Numbered from the stretch's first letter, positions 18,081-28,500 are shown. The stretch: 64,000 nucleotides of DNA from Pseudomonas sp. UYIF39 (GCF_029963765.1 NZ_JALBYU010000009.1:124001-188000); one strand, 5' to 3'. Numbers and translations: made by a program. The notes: generated by a model not told the origin, from the letters alone.

Positions 18081-19763
18081 ATGCGCGAAAAACCAGCGAG
18101 GGAATTTTTGCCCACTCCCGCCGCGTTCATCAACGCACAGAGTGCGATTACCGGCCTGCGTGGTCGGGATCTGTTTTCCACCCTGCGCAGCGTTGCCGCC
18201 CATGGTTTGCGCAACCCGGTACACACCGCCCGACACGCCTTGAAGCTGGGCGGTCAACTGGGCCGTGTACTGCTGGGCGACACCTTGCACCCGACCAATC
18301 CGCAGGACAGTCGCTTTGCCGATCCGGCGTGGAGCCTCAACCCTTTTTATCGCCGCAGTTTGCAGGCCTACCTGAGCTGGCAGAAGCAGGTCAAACACTG
18401 GATCGACGACAGCAACATGACCCCGGACGATCGCGCCCGTGCCCACTTCGCGTTCGCCTTGCTCAACGACGCCATGGCACCGTCCAACAGCCTGCTTAAT
18501 CCACTGGCGATCAAGGAGATCTTCAACTCCGGCGGCAACAGCCTGGTGCGAGGTATCAGCCACCTGGTCGACGACTTCCTGCACAACGACGGCCTGCCCA
18601 GACAAGTCACCAAGCAAGCTTTCGAGGTCGGCAAAACGGTCGCCACCACTACGGGCTCCGTGGTGTTTCGCAATGAGCTGCTGGAGTTGATCCAGTACAA
18701 GCCCATGAGCGAAAAGCAGTATTCCAAACCGCTGCTGGTGGTGCCGCCACAGATCAACAAGTACTACATTTTCGACCTGAGCCCGCACAACAGCTTCGTC
18801 CAGTTCGCCCTGAAGAACGGCCTGCAAACCTTCATGATCAGTTGGCGCAATCCGGATGTCCGTCATCGCGAATGGGGGCTTTCGACGTACGTTGAAGCCG
18901 TGGAAGAAGCGATGAATGTGTGCCGGGCGATCACCGGTGCCCGTGAGGTCAACCTGATGGGCGCCTGCGCGGGCGGGCTGACCATCGCCGCCCTGCAAGG
19001 CCATTTGCAGGCCAAACGGCAATTGCGACGGGTGTCCAGTGCAACGTATCTGGTGAGCCTGCTCGACAGTCAGATGGACTCGCCTGCGACCCTCTTCGCC
19101 GACGAACAGACGCTTGAGGCGGCCAAGCGTCGCTCCTATCAGAAAGGCGTGCTGGACGGTCGCGACATGGCCAAGGTCTTCGCCTGGATGCGCCCCAACG
19201 ATTTGATCTGGAACTATTTCGTTAACAACTACCTATTGGGCAAGGAGCCGCCTGCGTTCGACATCCTTTACTGGAACAACGACAACACACGTTTGCCGGC
19301 AGCCTTGCATGGCGACTTGCTGGACTTCTTCAAACACAACCCGCTGAGTCATCCGGGTGGTCTGGAAGTGTGCGGCACGCCGATCGACTTGCAGAAAGTC
19401 AACGTCGACAGCTTCAGCGTCGCGGGCATCAATGACCACATCACCCCGTGGGATGCGGTGTATCGCTCGGCCCTGCTGTTGGGTGGCGAGCGACGCTTCG
19501 TGTTGTCCAACAGCGGGCATGTGCAGAGCATTCTCAACCCACCCTCAAATCCGAAAGCCAACTTCGTCGAAAGCACGAAGCTGAGCACTGACCCGCGGGC
19601 CTGGTATTACGACGCCAAGCCAGTCAACGGCAGTTGGTGGACTCAGTGGCTGGGCTGGATTCAAGAACGTTCAGGCGCGCTAAAAGAAACCCACATGGCG
19701 CTTGGCAACCAGAACTATCCACCGATGGAGGCAGCACCCGGTACTTACGTGCGTGTGCGCTGA
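18081..19763 (+). CDS. phaC2: Class II poly(3-hydroxyalkanoate) synthase 2
   Basis: This 560-residue paralogue of PhaC1 begins MREKPAREFLPTPAAFINAQ, preceded by AAGGAG. The box is GACAGG with catalytic Cys296, and Asp452 and His480 complete the site. It has the same reaction as PhaC1, usually with somewhat different side-chain preference. A gap of 114 bases after phaZ leaves room for a promoter. It is followed 27 bases later by phaD. All active-site residues are intact, so both synthases should be active. Confidence 0.96.
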   Translation: MREKPAREFLPTPAAFINAQSAITGLRGRDLFSTLRSVAAHGLRNPVHTARHALKLGGQLGRVLLGDTLHPTNPQDSRFADPAWSLNPFYRRSLQAYLSWQKQVKHWIDDSNMTPDDRARAHFAFALLNDAMAPSNSLLNPLAIKEIFNSGGNSLVRGISHLVDDFLHNDGLPRQVTKQAFEVGKTVATTTGSVVFRNELLELIQYKPMSEKQYSKPLLVVPPQINKYYIFDLSPHNSFVQFALKNGLQTFMISWRNPDVRHREWGLSTYVEAVEEAMNVCRAITGAREVNLMGACAGGLTIAALQGHLQAKRQLRRVSSATYLVSLLDSQMDSPATLFADEQTLEAAKRRSYQKGVLDGRDMAKVFAWMRPNDLIWNYFVNNYLLGKEPPAFDILYWNNDNTRLPAALHGDLLDFFKHNPLSHPGGLEVCGTPIDLQKVNVDSFSVAGINDHITPWDAVYRSALLLGGERRFVLSNSGHVQSILNPPSNPKANFVESTKLSTDPRAWYYDAKPVNGSWWTQWLGWIQERSGALKETHMALGNQNYPPMEAAPGTYVRVR

Positions 19764-19790
19764 CGTTCAACGAACCATTAAGAAGACTGG

Positions 19791-20408
19791 ATGAAAACCC
19801 GCGACCGGATTCTCGAATGTGCTTTGCAGTTGTTCAATCAGAAGGGCGAGCCGAACGTCTCCACCATGGAAGTTGCCAACGAAATGGGCATCAGCCCGGG
19901 CAACCTCTACTACCATTTCCACGGCAAGGAGCCCCTGATTCTCGGACTGTTCGAGCGCTTCCAGGCCGAACTGGCGCCCCTGCTCGATCCACCGGCCGAT
20001 GTGGAACTGGCACCGGAAGATTACTGGCTGTTCCTGCACCTGATCGTCGAACGCCTGGCCCACTACCGGTTTCTGTTCCAGGACCTGTCGAACCTCGCCG
20101 GGCGCTTGCCGAAACTGGCCAAAGGCATACGCAACCTGCTCAATGCGTTGAAGCGCACACTGGCTTCGTTGCTCGCACGATTGAAGGCTCAGGGGCAATT
20201 GGTCAGCGATACCCAGGCGCTGGGGCAACTGGTGGAACAGATCACCATGACGCTGCTCTTCTCGCTGGACTATCAGCGGATACTGGATCGCGAGGGTGAG
20301 GTGAGATTGGTGGTGTACCAGATCATGATGCTGGTGGCGCCGCATTTGTTGCCGCCGATTAAGGTGGCGACAGAGCAACTGGCTTTACAGTACCTCGAAG
20401 AGCATTAA
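19791..20408 (+). CDS. phaD: TetR-family PHA regulator PhaD
   Basis: The 205-residue regulator has an N-terminal helix-turn-helix (ILECALQLFNQKGEPNVSTMEVANEMGISPGNLYYHF) and an all-helical ligand domain. In P. putida PhaD activates phaC1 and phaI transcription in response to an acyl-CoA-related signal. It is the last gene of the plus-strand cluster and shares a bidirectional terminator with phaF. The ATG at 19791 gives MKTRDRILE, the usual N-terminus. Confidence 0.93.
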   Translation: MKTRDRILECALQLFNQKGEPNVSTMEVANEMGISPGNLYYHFHGKEPLILGLFERFQAELAPLLDPPADVELAPEDYWLFLHLIVERLAHYRFLFQDLSNLAGRLPKLAKGIRNLLNALKRTLASLLARLKAQGQLVSDTQALGQLVEQITMTLLFSLDYQRILDREGEVRLVVYQIMMLVAPHLLPPIKVATEQLALQYLEEH

Positions 20409-20428
20409 GACCTTTTCAGATGCCAAAC

Positions 20429-20463
20429 AAAAACGCCCGACCTTTGCAGGCCGGGCGTTTTCT
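20429..20463. terminator. Bidirectional terminator between phaD and phaF
   Basis: AAAAACGCCCG, a loop of about 12 bases and CGGGCGTTTTC form a hairpin with A and T runs on both sides, placed between the two converging genes. Confidence 0.88.
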
Positions 20464-20476
20464 TGAGCCCTGAAAA

Positions 20477-21307
20477 TCAGGACTGACTGGTTGGCGTCGA
20501 AGAAGCTGGCGCGACAGTCGGGGTTACAGCAGAGGTCGGCGCAGTAGCGGAGTTCGATGTGCTGACCGGCGCTGGGGTTGCCGGTTTGGCGGCAGCCACT
20601 GCTGGTTTTGGTGCAGCCGCTTTCGCAGCTGCCGGCTTTTTCACCGCTGGCTTCTTCGCTGCGGCAGGTTTGGCCGCTGGCTTGGTAGCGGGTTTGGCCG
20701 CTGCAGTTTTGGCAGCCGGTTTAGCGGCTGGTTTTGCTGCTGCTTTGGCCGCTGGCTTAGCTGCTGCAGGTTTCGCTGCGGCAGTTTTGGCCGCTGGTTT
20801 GGCAGCCGGTTTAGCGGCAGCTTTAGCCAATGGTTTGGCAGCGGACTTCGCCGCAGGTTTGGCCGCAGCGGTTTTCGCCGCAACAGGCGCCACCTTGGCA
20901 CCGGTGAGTTTTTCGATTTGCTTGGTCAGGGTATCGACCTTGCTGTGCAGTGCTTTGACTTCATTGCGGCTCGGTACACCCAGGCGCGAAATGGCGCTGT
21001 TCAGACGCTTGTCGAAAGCCCCTTCCAGCTCATCCCACTTGCCCAGTGCGCGATCTTTCACGCCGCTGATGCGCGACTTGGCCGACGAAGCAGAGTCCTT
21101 GGCAGCATCGACTTTCTTGCCGACAGCGCTCTTGGTGAGCTTCTCGGCTTTCTCGCCGTCTTTAACCAATGTATCGAAGAGTTTGCTGCCGTCAGTGTCG
21201 ATCTTCGAGTACACGCCTAAACCAGCCAGCCAGATTTTGCGGGAGTAGTCTTCGACTTTCCCGATCCACGAGCTGCCTTCTTTTTCAGTATTCTTTTTAC
21301 CAGCCAT
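20477..21307 (-). CDS. phaF: Phasin PhaF with histone-like AAKPA-repeat tail
   Basis: The 276-residue granule protein has an N-terminal phasin domain (about residues 1-140, with WIGKVEDYSRKIWLAGLGVY and a leucine-zipper-like helix at DTLTKQIEKLTG). The Ala/Lys/Pro-rich tail (about 140-245) is built of KPAAK/AKPAA units, and the last 30 residues are Ser/Thr/Ala-rich. In P. putida the tail binds DNA non-specifically and helps distribute granules at division. It is downstream of phaI by ten bases. The repeats make the opposite strand open over 690 bases, which is a composition effect. Confidence 0.94.
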   Translation of the reverse strand: MAGKKNTEKEGSSWIGKVEDYSRKIWLAGLGVYSKIDTDGSKLFDTLVKDGEKAEKLTKSAVGKKVDAAKDSASSAKSRISGVKDRALGKWDELEGAFDKRLNSAISRLGVPSRNEVKALHSKVDTLTKQIEKLTGAKVAPVAAKTAAAKPAAKSAAKPLAKAAAKPAAKPAAKTAAAKPAAAKPAAKAAAKPAAKPAAKTAAAKPATKPAAKPAAAKKPAVKKPAAAKAAAPKPAVAAAKPATPAPVSTSNSATAPTSAVTPTVAPASSTPTSQS

Positions 21308-21317
21308 CCCGTTCTCC

Positions 21318-21740
21318 TTAAGATTTACGCGCGACGCGCTCGAGCAATGCCGTCAGCTCATCGAGCTTGGCAGAGAGTGTCTCAACGTCATGTTTAGACG
21401 GAATGCCGATACGATTCAAGGTACTTGCGACACGCGAGTCAAAAGCCTTCTCGACCTTGTCGAGTTGAAGTTCGACCTTGCCTTTGAAAGTGCTCACTTC
21501 ACTCTTGGCTTCATCGATCTCGGCATTGGCCGCTTCAAGTTTCTCGGCAACTACTTTTTTGCCTTTCTTTTCAACATCTTGACCGGCTTTGATCAACTCT
21601 TGAAAGTACTCGCCGCCCTCTTGACCGACCTTGGTGTAGGCCCCCAGGCCTGCCAGCCAGATCTTGCGGGCATAAGATTTAACGTCACTCAGAGCAGTCG
21701 TCGAAGCGTCGATTTTTTTCTTCAAAATAACTTTGGCCAT
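21318..21740 (-). CDS. phaI: Phasin PhaI
   Basis: The 140-residue phasin begins MAKVILKKKIDASTTALSDV and contains YARKIWLAGLGAYTKVGQEG, closely matching the PhaF N-terminal domain but lacking a tail. It coats PHA granules. I chose ATG 21740 (GAGGTG eight bases upstream); the frame extends to 21800 without support. It is the first gene of the phaI-phaF unit. The early codons TTG AAG AAA AAA are A-rich, as at other Hfq/Crc targets, but this is weak evidence. Confidence 0.93.
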   Translation of the reverse strand: MAKVILKKKIDASTTALSDVKSYARKIWLAGLGAYTKVGQEGGEYFQELIKAGQDVEKKGKKVVAEKLEAANAEIDEAKSEVSTFKGKVELQLDKVEKAFDSRVASTLNRIGIPSKHDVETLSAKLDELTALLERVARKS

Positions 21741-21870
21741 GGTGCACCTCACGCGCAGAAGGTTTGAGGAACTGCCCGCGAAAGAGTCGGGCTCAGGCAC
21801 AAAGTAGTGAGAATAATTAGAAACGGCACCCTAACAACTGACACAAACCCTTGGGCACACCACAAACAAA

Positions 21871-21960
21871 TGTGGGAGCGAACTTGCTCGCGATGAGGGC
21901 GTGTCAGTCGACATACATGTTGTCTGACACACCGCAATCGCGAGCAAGCTCGCTCCCACA
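21871..21960. repeat. REP doublet, GTGGGAGCGAGC family
   Basis: TGTGGGAGCGAACTTGCTCG at the left and the inverse GCGAGCAAGCTCGCTCCCACA at the right enclose about 45 bases. The spacer itself contains the inverted GTGTCAG/CTGACAC. It lies upstream of phaI. Confidence 0.85.
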
Positions 21961-21988
21961 GGGAATGCATTCGCAAATCTATTGCCGG

Positions 21989-22264
21989 TCAAGCCAGCGC
22001 TTTATCGAGGGCCTTTTCGATTTCCGATTTGATGGTGCCGCTCATGGCCGACATCATCAGGCCCAGTTCGACATCGACCTTGATCGAATCCTCGCCCACA
22101 TACACCGCGCCTTTCACACCGGAGCGTCTGAGGTTCAGGGTGTCGCCGGACCATTGCGGTTCCAGGCCATATTGATCGAACAGTTTCTGCGCCAACTTGT
22201 CGGCCTTCTCGCGGGCCGCTTCCTTACCCAGGCCGTGGGCACGCTCAACACTAATACGGGCCAT
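21989..22264 (-). CDS. Polyhydroxyalkanoic acid system family protein
   Basis: The small protein of 91 residues ([35 protein letters not shown]...) matches the PHA granule-region family, found next to pha or ubiE genes in Pseudomonas. Pattern: amphipathic N-terminal helix, central beta strands ([28 protein letters not shown]) and a C-terminal helix. The start at ATG 22264 has GGAG seven bases upstream; a TTG one codon earlier is also open. It lies between phaIF and ubiE, divergent from ubiE. Its function has not been established; association with granules or the membrane is inferred only from context. Confidence 0.82.
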   Translation of the reverse strand: MARISVERAHGLGKEAAREKADKLAQKLFDQYGLEPQWSGDTLNLRRSGVKGAVYVGEDSIKVDVELGLMMSAMSGTIKSEIEKALDKALA

Positions 22265-22419
22265 CAAATGACTCCTGCTTTATGGATACTTTCCTGAAGC
22301 ATCTTGACCGCTACTGCGGCAAAACGTCCCGGTGGTTACCTATCTTACCTGCAGCCTTGCCAAGACAAAGCAGGCCACCGGGATTAGAATGTCCCGCATT
22401 CTCTTCTGGTGACAGCGAT

Positions 22420-23190
22420 ATGACTGATCAGCGCAAAGGCAGCGATGCCGAACCCACCACTCACTTCGGTTTCAAAAACGTTCCGGAAAGCCAAAAAGCG
22501 GAAAAAGTCGCTGAAGTTTTCCACTCGGTAGCCGCCAAGTATGACTTGATGAACGACCTCCTGTCGGGCGGCATGCACCGTCTGTGGAAGCGTTTCGCGA
22601 TCGAGCTGTCGGGCGTTCGCACCGGTAACCGCGTGCTGGACATCGCTGGCGGCACGGGCGATCTGACCAAGAAGTTCTCGCACCTCGTTGGCCCGACCGG
22701 CCAGGTCGTGTTGGCCGACATCAACGAATCCATGCTCAAGGTCGGTCGTGACCGCCTGCTGGATCTGGGTGTGGCCGGCAACGTCGAATTCGTTCAGGCC
22801 GACGCTGAAAAGCTGCCGTTCCCGGACAACCATTTCGACTGCGTGACCATCGCTTTCGGCCTGCGCAACGTTACGCATAAAGAAGACGCCCTGCGTTCGA
22901 TGCTGCGCGTGCTGAAACCGGGCGGCCGTTTGCTGGTGCTGGAGTTCTCCAAGCCGACCAACGCGCTGATGTCCAAAGCCTACGACGCCTACTCGTTCGC
23001 CTTCATGCCCCTGATGGGCAAGCTGATCACCAACGACTCGGAAAGCTATCGCTACCTGGCCGAGTCGATCCGCATGCACCCGAATCAGGAAACCCTGAAG
23101 TCGATGATGGTCGAGGCCGGTTTCGACCGCGTGACCTACCACAACATGACCGCAGGCATCGTCGCCCTGCACCGCGGCATCAAACCCTGA
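22420..23190 (+). CDS. ubiE: Ubiquinone/menaquinone C-methyltransferase
   Basis: The 256-residue SAM-dependent methyltransferase carries out the C-methylation of the demethylubiquinol ring. Motif I is [11 protein letters not shown]; UbiE signatures [17 protein letters not shown] and [18 protein letters not shown] are present. The frame is open back to 22282, but ATG 22420 gives the family N-terminus [19 protein letters not shown]. Its stop overlaps the ubiJ start (TGATG), so the genes are coupled in ubiE-J-B. Confidence 0.96.
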   Translation: MTDQRKGSDAEPTTHFGFKNVPESQKAEKVAEVFHSVAAKYDLMNDLLSGGMHRLWKRFAIELSGVRTGNRVLDIAGGTGDLTKKFSHLVGPTGQVVLADINESMLKVGRDRLLDLGVAGNVEFVQADAEKLPFPDNHFDCVTIAFGLRNVTHKEDALRSMLRVLKPGGRLLVLEFSKPTNALMSKAYDAYSFAFMPLMGKLITNDSESYRYLAESIRMHPNQETLKSMMVEAGFDRVTYHNMTAGIVALHRGIKP

Positions 23191-23813
23191 TGTTGCGGGC
23201 CGGCCTGCTCGCCAGCGTTGAACTCGGTCTGAACCGGGTGCTGCGTCTCGACAGCACAGCGCTGCCGCGGCTGGCGCATTTGAGTGGCAAGGTGATTGCC
23301 GTCGATTGCCGCAACCCGGCGCTGCAAGTGTTCATCCTGCCCAGCGACGAAGGCCTGATGCTGGCTTCCCACTGGGAAACCGGCGCCGACTGCACCTTGC
23401 GCGCACCGGCCTCCAGCCTGTTGAAACTGGCCATGAGCAAGGACAAGACTTCGGTCCTGCATGCTCCTGAAGTCGAACTCGATGGCGACAGCGGCGTGCT
23501 GCTGGAACTGGCGGCGATCCTTCAGGACCTTGAGCTGGACTGGGAGTACGAACTCTCGCGCTGGCTGGGACCGGTCGCCACGCAACTGCTCGGCGGCCAC
23601 CTGCGCAGCCGCGCACGCTTTTATCAGCGAGGGTTCGCCAGCCTGAACCAGAACCTTGGCGAGTACCTGGCCGAAGAATCGCGCACCCTCGTCGGTCAGC
23701 GCGAAGCCGAAGCCCGTTTCAGTGAACTGGACCAGATCAAACTCGACCTGGAACGTCTCGAGGCGCGTTTCGAGCGCCTTTCCCGATCCCTCGACCCAAG
23801 CGATAACGCATGA
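23190..23813 (+). CDS. ubiJ: Ubiquinone biosynthesis accessory factor UbiJ (SCP2 domain)
   Basis: The 207-residue protein has an SCP2-type lipid-binding domain at about residues 15-115 and a C-terminal coiled coil ([23 protein letters not shown]). UbiJ with UbiK forms the lipid-handling part of the cytosolic ubiquinone synthesis complex in E. coli. It overlaps ubiE by one base and ubiB by four (ATGA). Family length and gene order match. Confidence 0.93.
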   Translation: MLRAGLLASVELGLNRVLRLDSTALPRLAHLSGKVIAVDCRNPALQVFILPSDEGLMLASHWETGADCTLRAPASSLLKLAMSKDKTSVLHAPEVELDGDSGVLLELAAILQDLELDWEYELSRWLGPVATQLLGGHLRSRARFYQRGFASLNQNLGEYLAEESRTLVGQREAEARFSELDQIKLDLERLEARFERLSRSLDPSDNA

Positions 23814-25414
23814 AGCTGCTTGCCGTCCGCCGTTTGTTGCGCATCCAGCGCGTTGTGATTCGCTACCGCCTCGATGACCTGTTGTTCGCCCTGCCACTGC
23901 CGTGGTTTCTGCTGGCGCTGCGCTACGCGTTGCCGTGGCGCTGGTTCCCGCGCAAGACGCTGGACCTGAGCCGCGGCGCGCGATTGCGCCTGGCGTTGCA
24001 GGACCTGGGGCCGATTTTCATCAAGTTCGGGCAAATCCTGTCCACCCGCCGCGACTTGCTGCCGGAAGACATCGCCGATGAACTGATGAAGCTGCAGGAC
24101 CGCGTGCCGCCGTTCGACTCGCAAGTGTCGATCAAGCTGATCGAAGAACAGCTCGGCAAAAAGATCAGTGAAGTCTTCAGCCGCTTCGACGTCGAACCGC
24201 TGGCCTCGGCCTCGGTGGCGCAGGTGCACGCCGCGCAGCTGAAAACCGGTGAAGAAGTGGTGGTCAAGGTCATCCGCCCGGGCCTGAAACCGATCATCAA
24301 GCAGGACCTGGCGTGGCTGTTCATCCTCGCCCGCGCCGCCGAAAAGCTCTCGGCCGACGCGCGCCTGCTGCACCCGGTGGACGTGGTCCAGGACTACGAA
24401 AAAACCATCTACGACGAACTCGACCTGCTGCGCGAGGCGGCCAACGCCAGCCAGTTGCGACGTAACTTCGACGGCTCGCCATTGCTCTACGTGCCGCAAG
24501 TCTATTGGGACTGGTGCCGGCCGAAAGTGCTGGTGATGGAGCGCATCTACGGCATTCAGGTCACCGACCTGACGACCCTGGCCGACCAGCGCACTGACAT
24601 GAAAATGCTCGCCGAGCGCGGCGTCGAGATCTTCTTCACCCAGGTGTTCCGCGACAGCTTCTTCCACGCCGACATGCACCCCGGCAACATTTTCGTCAGC
24701 ACCGTGAACCCGTGGAGCCCGCAGTACATTGCGATCGACTGCGGCATCGTCGGCAGCCTGACCCCGGAAGACCAGGATTACCTGGCGCGCAACCTGTTCG
24801 CGTTCTTCAAGCGTGATTACCGTCGTGTCGCGCAGCTGCACATCGATTCAGGCTGGGTGCCGGCGGAAACCAAACTCAACGAATTCGAGGCGGCCATCCG
24901 CACCGTGTGCGAGCCGATCTTCGAAAAACCGTTGAAAGATATTTCTTTCGGCCAGGTGCTGATGCGCCTGTTCCAGACCGCCCGGCGCTTCAATATGGAA
25001 GTGCAGCCACAGCTCGTATTGCTGCAAAAAACCCTGCTGAACATCGAAGGCCTGGGCCGTCAGTTGTACCCGGACCTCGATTTGTGGAACACCGCGCAGC
25101 CGTTCCTCGAGCGCTGGATGCGTGAGCGCGTCAGCCCCAAAGCCTTGATCGGCAACGTACAGAGCCAGTTCGAACAACTGCCGCACCTGGCCAACATGGC
25201 CCGCGACCTGCTCGAGCGCATGTCCCAGCCCCACGCTTACGACCTGCCGCCACCGTGGCACCGTCGCAAGGACGATTGGTTGCTGCGACTGCTCGGCTGT
25301 GCGCACCTGGCCGGCGGTACCATACTCGCTGCCGGTGGGCCGCTGAACGAACTGGGCCATTGGCCGGCCGGCATCATGGTGGCCGTCGGCTTGTATCTGG
25401 TCGTTCGCCGATAG
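23810..25414 (+). CDS. ubiB: Ubiquinone biosynthesis protein UbiB (atypical ADCK kinase)
   Basis: The 534-residue protein belongs to the ABC1/ADCK/COQ8 family. It shows the KxGQ motif ([16 protein letters not shown]), the Ala-rich loop [13 protein letters not shown], the ExD motif [24 protein letters not shown] and the DCGIVG metal site. Two hydrophobic C-terminal helices (about residues 490-534) anchor it in the membrane. In the family it acts as an ATPase that helps extract hydrophobic quinone precursors. It ends the ubiEJB run. Confidence 0.96.
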   Translation: MKLLAVRRLLRIQRVVIRYRLDDLLFALPLPWFLLALRYALPWRWFPRKTLDLSRGARLRLALQDLGPIFIKFGQILSTRRDLLPEDIADELMKLQDRVPPFDSQVSIKLIEEQLGKKISEVFSRFDVEPLASASVAQVHAAQLKTGEEVVVKVIRPGLKPIIKQDLAWLFILARAAEKLSADARLLHPVDVVQDYEKTIYDELDLLREAANASQLRRNFDGSPLLYVPQVYWDWCRPKVLVMERIYGIQVTDLTTLADQRTDMKMLAERGVEIFFTQVFRDSFFHADMHPGNIFVSTVNPWSPQYIAIDCGIVGSLTPEDQDYLARNLFAFFKRDYRRVAQLHIDSGWVPAETKLNEFEAAIRTVCEPIFEKPLKDISFGQVLMRLFQTARRFNMEVQPQLVLLQKTLLNIEGLGRQLYPDLDLWNTAQPFLERWMRERVSPKALIGNVQSQFEQLPHLANMARDLLERMSQPHAYDLPPPWHRRKDDWLLRLLGCAHLAGGTILAAGGPLNELGHWPAGIMVAVGLYLVVRR

Positions 25415-25493
25415 CCAGCGCTCCCGCGCGCTGGCACACTGTTTCAACGCCTGCCCGACTAATGAAGTGTCGGGCCCGCTGTCGGAGTCGAAG

Positions 25494-25895
25494 ATGAAAA
25501 ACTGGCTGGACGAGATCAAGTGGGACGCCGATGGCCTGGTGCCAGCGATTGCCCAGGACCACAAGACCGGGCGCGTCCTGATGATGGCCTGGATGAACCG
25601 TGAAGCGCTGGAACTGAGCGCTGCCGAGAACCGCGCCATTTACTGGTCACGTTCCCGTGGCAAGCTGTGGCGCAAGGGCGAAGAGTCCGGCCACTTGCAA
25701 ACCCTGCATGAGATGCGCCTGGACTGTGACGCCGACGTGATCATCCTGATGGTCGAGCAGATCGGCGACATCGCTTGCCATACCGGCCGTCAGAGCTGCT
25801 TCTACCGCGTCTTCGAGAACGGCGACTGGAAAACCGTCGACCCGGTTCTGAAAGACCCGCACGCTATCTATTCCGCAGGACACAGCCATGAGTGA
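25494..25895 (+). CDS. hisI: Phosphoribosyl-AMP cyclohydrolase
   Basis: The 133-residue enzyme catalyses the third step of histidine synthesis. Motifs [31 protein letters not shown], the metal-binding [13 protein letters not shown] and [10 protein letters not shown] (zinc Cys) are complete. Start at ATG 25494, preceded by GGAG; an upstream GTG at 25467 is less likely. It is separate from hisE, unlike the fused E. coli HisIE, and overlaps it by eight bases. Confidence 0.96.
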   Translation: MKNWLDEIKWDADGLVPAIAQDHKTGRVLMMAWMNREALELSAAENRAIYWSRSRGKLWRKGEESGHLQTLHEMRLDCDADVIILMVEQIGDIACHTGRQSCFYRVFENGDWKTVDPVLKDPHAIYSAGHSHE

Positions 25896-26220
25896 CACGT
25901 TGACCCGTCTGGCCCAGGTGCTGGAAGAGCGCAAAGGCGCCGCCGCCGACAGCTCGTATGTCGCCAGCCTGTACCACAAGGGCTTGAACAAGATTCTGGA
26001 AAAAGTCGGCGAAGAGTCGGTCGAAACCATCATTGCCGCCAAGGATGCCGCCATCAGCGGTGACTGCAGCGATGTGATCTACGAAACCGCCGATTTGTGG
26101 TTCCACAGCATGGTCATGCTTGCCCAATTGGGGCAGCATCCACAGGCTGTACTCGATGAACTGGACCGTCGTTTCGGTCTGTCCGGACACGCCGAGAAAG
26201 CCTCGCGCCCGTCCGCCTGA
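25888..26220 (+). CDS. hisE: Phosphoribosyl-ATP diphosphatase
   Basis: The 110-residue all-helical MazG-like enzyme catalyses the second step of histidine synthesis. It has the signature [18 protein letters not shown] and [17 protein letters not shown] with the acidic metal ligands. The gene overlaps hisI by eight bases and is followed by tatA after 25 bases. The order ubiB-hisI-hisE-tatABC is conserved in pseudomonads. This window holds both histidine synthesis (hisIE) and degradation (hut), in separate regions. Confidence 0.96.
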   Translation: MSDTLTRLAQVLEERKGAAADSSYVASLYHKGLNKILEKVGEESVETIIAAKDAAISGDCSDVIYETADLWFHSMVMLAQLGQHPQAVLDELDRRFGLSGHAEKASRPSA

Positions 26221-26245
26221 ACAATTATTAGAGAGGAGCAGCAAC

Positions 26246-26518
26246 ATGGGCATTTTTGACTGGAAACACTGGATCGTCATCCTGGTTGTTGTCGTACTGG
26301 TGTTCGGCACCAAAAAACTGAAAAACCTCGGCACCGACGTCGGCGAATCGATCAAGGGCTTCAAGAAAGCCATGAACGACGACGAAAAACCGGCCGATCC
26401 GACCGCGACGCCGTCCCAACCGGTACCACCGGTTCAACCGCAGACCTCGGTGAACCAGCCGCACACCATCGACGTGCAGGCGCAAAAAGTCGAAGAGCCG
26501 ATCCGCAAAGACGTGTGA
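26246..26518 (+). CDS. tatA: Twin-arginine translocase subunit TatA
   Basis: The 90-residue protein has an N-terminal membrane helix ([21 protein letters not shown]), the [24 protein letters not shown] amphipathic helix typical of TatA, and a Pro-rich acidic tail. It oligomerises to let folded proteins pass the inner membrane. GAGAGGAGC lies upstream of ATG 26246. The frame is open further back through hisE and is ignored. Confidence 0.95.
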   Translation: MGIFDWKHWIVILVVVVLVFGTKKLKNLGTDVGESIKGFKKAMNDDEKPADPTATPSQPVPPVQPQTSVNQPHTIDVQAQKVEEPIRKDV

Positions 26519-26528
26519 GCACTGACTA

Positions 26529-26990
26529 ATGTTTGGTATCAGCTTCTCTGAACTGCTGCTCGTCGGACTCGTGGCCCTGCTGGTGCTGGGCCCTGAGCGT
26601 CTGCCGGGTGCTGCGCGCACCGCCGGCCTGTGGGTCGGCCGTCTGAAGCGCAGCTTCAACGCGATCAAACAGGAAGTTGAACGTGAAATCGGTGCCGACG
26701 AGATTCGTCGGCAGCTGCACAACGAGCACATTCTGTCGCTGGAGCAGGAGGCGCGGAAGATTTTCACGCCGACTCAGCAAGAGGCCACACCGGTTCAGCC
26801 GGTTGAACCTGTGGCGGAGCAGACGATTCATGCTCCGATTGCAGAAGCTACACCTGCCGCGGCACCGACGGAAACGCTGAAAGCTGTTGAACCGGCGCCG
26901 GTTGTCGCGCCCGTAGAACCTGTTGCTCCTGCCGCCGCGCCGACAACGCCGGCTCCTCACGACACCACTTTGCCGCCGCGAGTCTCATGA
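26529..26990 (+). CDS. tatB: Twin-arginine translocase subunit TatB
   Basis: The 153-residue protein begins [31 protein letters not shown], the TatB helix with the conserved Glu and the GPERLP hinge. A long amphipathic helix and an Ala/Pro/Val-rich tail with repeated PVEPV/PAAAPT units follow. TatB and TatC form the twin-arginine signal receptor. The stop overlaps the tatC start by four bases. Confidence 0.95.
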   Translation: MFGISFSELLLVGLVALLVLGPERLPGAARTAGLWVGRLKRSFNAIKQEVEREIGADEIRRQLHNEHILSLEQEARKIFTPTQQEATPVQPVEPVAEQTIHAPIAEATPAAAPTETLKAVEPAPVVAPVEPVAPAAAPTTPAPHDTTLPPRVS

Positions 26991-27781
26991 GCGATCTCCC
27001 CGAAAATGACCAGCACATGCCGCTGGTTTCGCACCTCACCGAGTTGCGTACCCGCCTGCTGCGTTGTGTAGCGGCGATCTTCATCATCTTCGCCGGGTTG
27101 TTTGCGTTCACCCAGCAGATCTACACCTTCGTCTCCACGCCGCTGCGTCAATACCTGCCCGTGGGCGCGACGATGATCGCCACCGATGTGTCGTCGCCGT
27201 TCCTGACGCCGCTGAAGTTGACCATGATGGTCTCTCTGTTCCTGGCGATCCCGGTGATCCTGCATCAGATCTGGGGCTTTATCGCGCCAGGCCTGTACAA
27301 GCATGAGAAACGCATTGCGGTGCCGCTGCTGGTGTCCAGCATCCTGCTGTTCTATACCGGCATGGCGTTCGCCTATTACCTGGTGTTCCCGCTGATCTTC
27401 AAATTCTTCGCCGCCGCCACCCCGGCCGGGGTGGAAATGATGACCGACATCAGCAGCTACCTCGACTTCGTCATGACGCTGTTCTTCGCTTTCGGCGTGG
27501 CGTTCGAGATACCGGTGGCCGTGGTGCTGCTGGTATGGATCGGCGTGGTCAACGTCGCTTACCTGAAGAAAATCCGCCCGTACGTGGTCATCGGCTGCTT
27601 CGTGGTCGGCATGATCCTGACGCCGCCGGACATCTTCTCGCAGACCCTGTTGGCCGTACCCATGTGGCTGCTGTTTGAAATCGGCATCCTGTTCGGCAGC
27701 CTGGTCAGTAAACGCGGCGAACACCCGGACGACCAGCCGGCCGACGATCACAACGACCAGCCGCCAGCGACTCAACCGTGA
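26987..27781 (+). CDS. tatC: Twin-arginine translocase subunit TatC
   Basis: The 264-residue polytopic protein has six predicted membrane helices. It has the cytoplasmic signal-binding motif [28 protein letters not shown], and the conserved [22 protein letters not shown]. TatC recognises the twin-arginine signal peptide. It overlaps tatB by four bases and rsmE by four. Confidence 0.96.
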   Translation: MSDLPENDQHMPLVSHLTELRTRLLRCVAAIFIIFAGLFAFTQQIYTFVSTPLRQYLPVGATMIATDVSSPFLTPLKLTMMVSLFLAIPVILHQIWGFIAPGLYKHEKRIAVPLLVSSILLFYTGMAFAYYLVFPLIFKFFAAATPAGVEMMTDISSYLDFVMTLFFAFGVAFEIPVAVVLLVWIGVVNVAYLKKIRPYVVIGCFVVGMILTPPDIFSQTLLAVPMWLLFEIGILFGSLVSKRGEHPDDQPADDHNDQPPATQP

Positions 27782-28485
27782 ACCTGCTGCTGCTCGAAGA
27801 GGCCGATTTTATTGCGGCTGACCGGGCGATCCTGCGGGATCGCCGGTTGACGCACATGCAGGAAGTCCACCGTTCCGTTGTCGGCGACAGCCTGCGGGTC
27901 GGGCGCATCGGCGGGCTGATGGGCTCGGCTGAACTGCTGCGCCTGGACGCCGATGAAGCCGAACTGCGCGTCGTCCTCGACCAGCCACCGCCGGCCAAGC
28001 TGCCGCTGACCCTGGTGTTGGCCCTGCCACGGCCGAAAATGCTGCGTAGGGTGTTTCAGACCGTGGCGGCCATGGGTGTGCCCCGAATCATTCTGGTGAA
28101 CAGCTACCGCGTCGAGAAGAGCTTCTGGCAAACCCCGTTCCTGGAGCCCGAAGCGATTCGCGAGCAATTGATCCTCGGCCTCGAACAGGCCCGGGACAGC
28201 GTGCTGCCGGAAATCGTCATCGAAAAGCGCTTCAAGCCGTTCGTCGAGGACCGGCTGCCGGCCATTACCGATGGCACCCTCGGCCTGGTCGGCCACCCCG
28301 GAAATTACCCGGCGTGCCCTCGAGGGCTGGACGAACCGGTAACCCTGGCCATCGGCCCCGAAGGTGGCTGGATTCCTTACGAAATCGACCTGCTGGGCAA
28401 GGCCGGCCTGCAACCGGTACAGCTCGGCGACCGCATCCTGCGGGTCGAAACCGCCGTCACTGCGCTGCTCGCACGCCTCTTCTAA
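27778..28485 (+). CDS. rsmE: 16S rRNA (uracil-1498-N3)-methyltransferase
   Basis: The 235-residue SPOUT methyltransferase has an N-terminal PUA-like RNA-binding part ([11 protein letters not shown]...[10 protein letters not shown]) and a C-terminal trefoil knot ([17 protein letters not shown] ... [19 protein letters not shown]). It methylates U1498 of 16S rRNA. The start is GTG 27778, overlapping the tatC stop. It is the last gene before a REP doublet, so it probably ends the tat transcript. Confidence 0.94.
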   Translation: MNLLLLEEADFIAADRAILRDRRLTHMQEVHRSVVGDSLRVGRIGGLMGSAELLRLDADEAELRVVLDQPPPAKLPLTLVLALPRPKMLRRVFQTVAAMGVPRIILVNSYRVEKSFWQTPFLEPEAIREQLILGLEQARDSVLPEIVIEKRFKPFVEDRLPAITDGTLGLVGHPGNYPACPRGLDEPVTLAIGPEGGWIPYEIDLLGKAGLQPVQLGDRILRVETAVTALLARLF

Positions 28486-28500
28486 AACCAGACACTATCC

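Noticed and set aside
20580..20880. Array-like short repeats
   Set aside because: These are in-frame codon repeats of the PhaF tail, with no constant repeat or unique spacers, so not a CRISPR array.
20559..21248. 229-codon Ala/Gly-rich ORF opposite phaF
   Set aside because: The AAKPA repeat codons read as Ala/Gly/Phe on the other strand; this is a composition effect, not a membrane protein.
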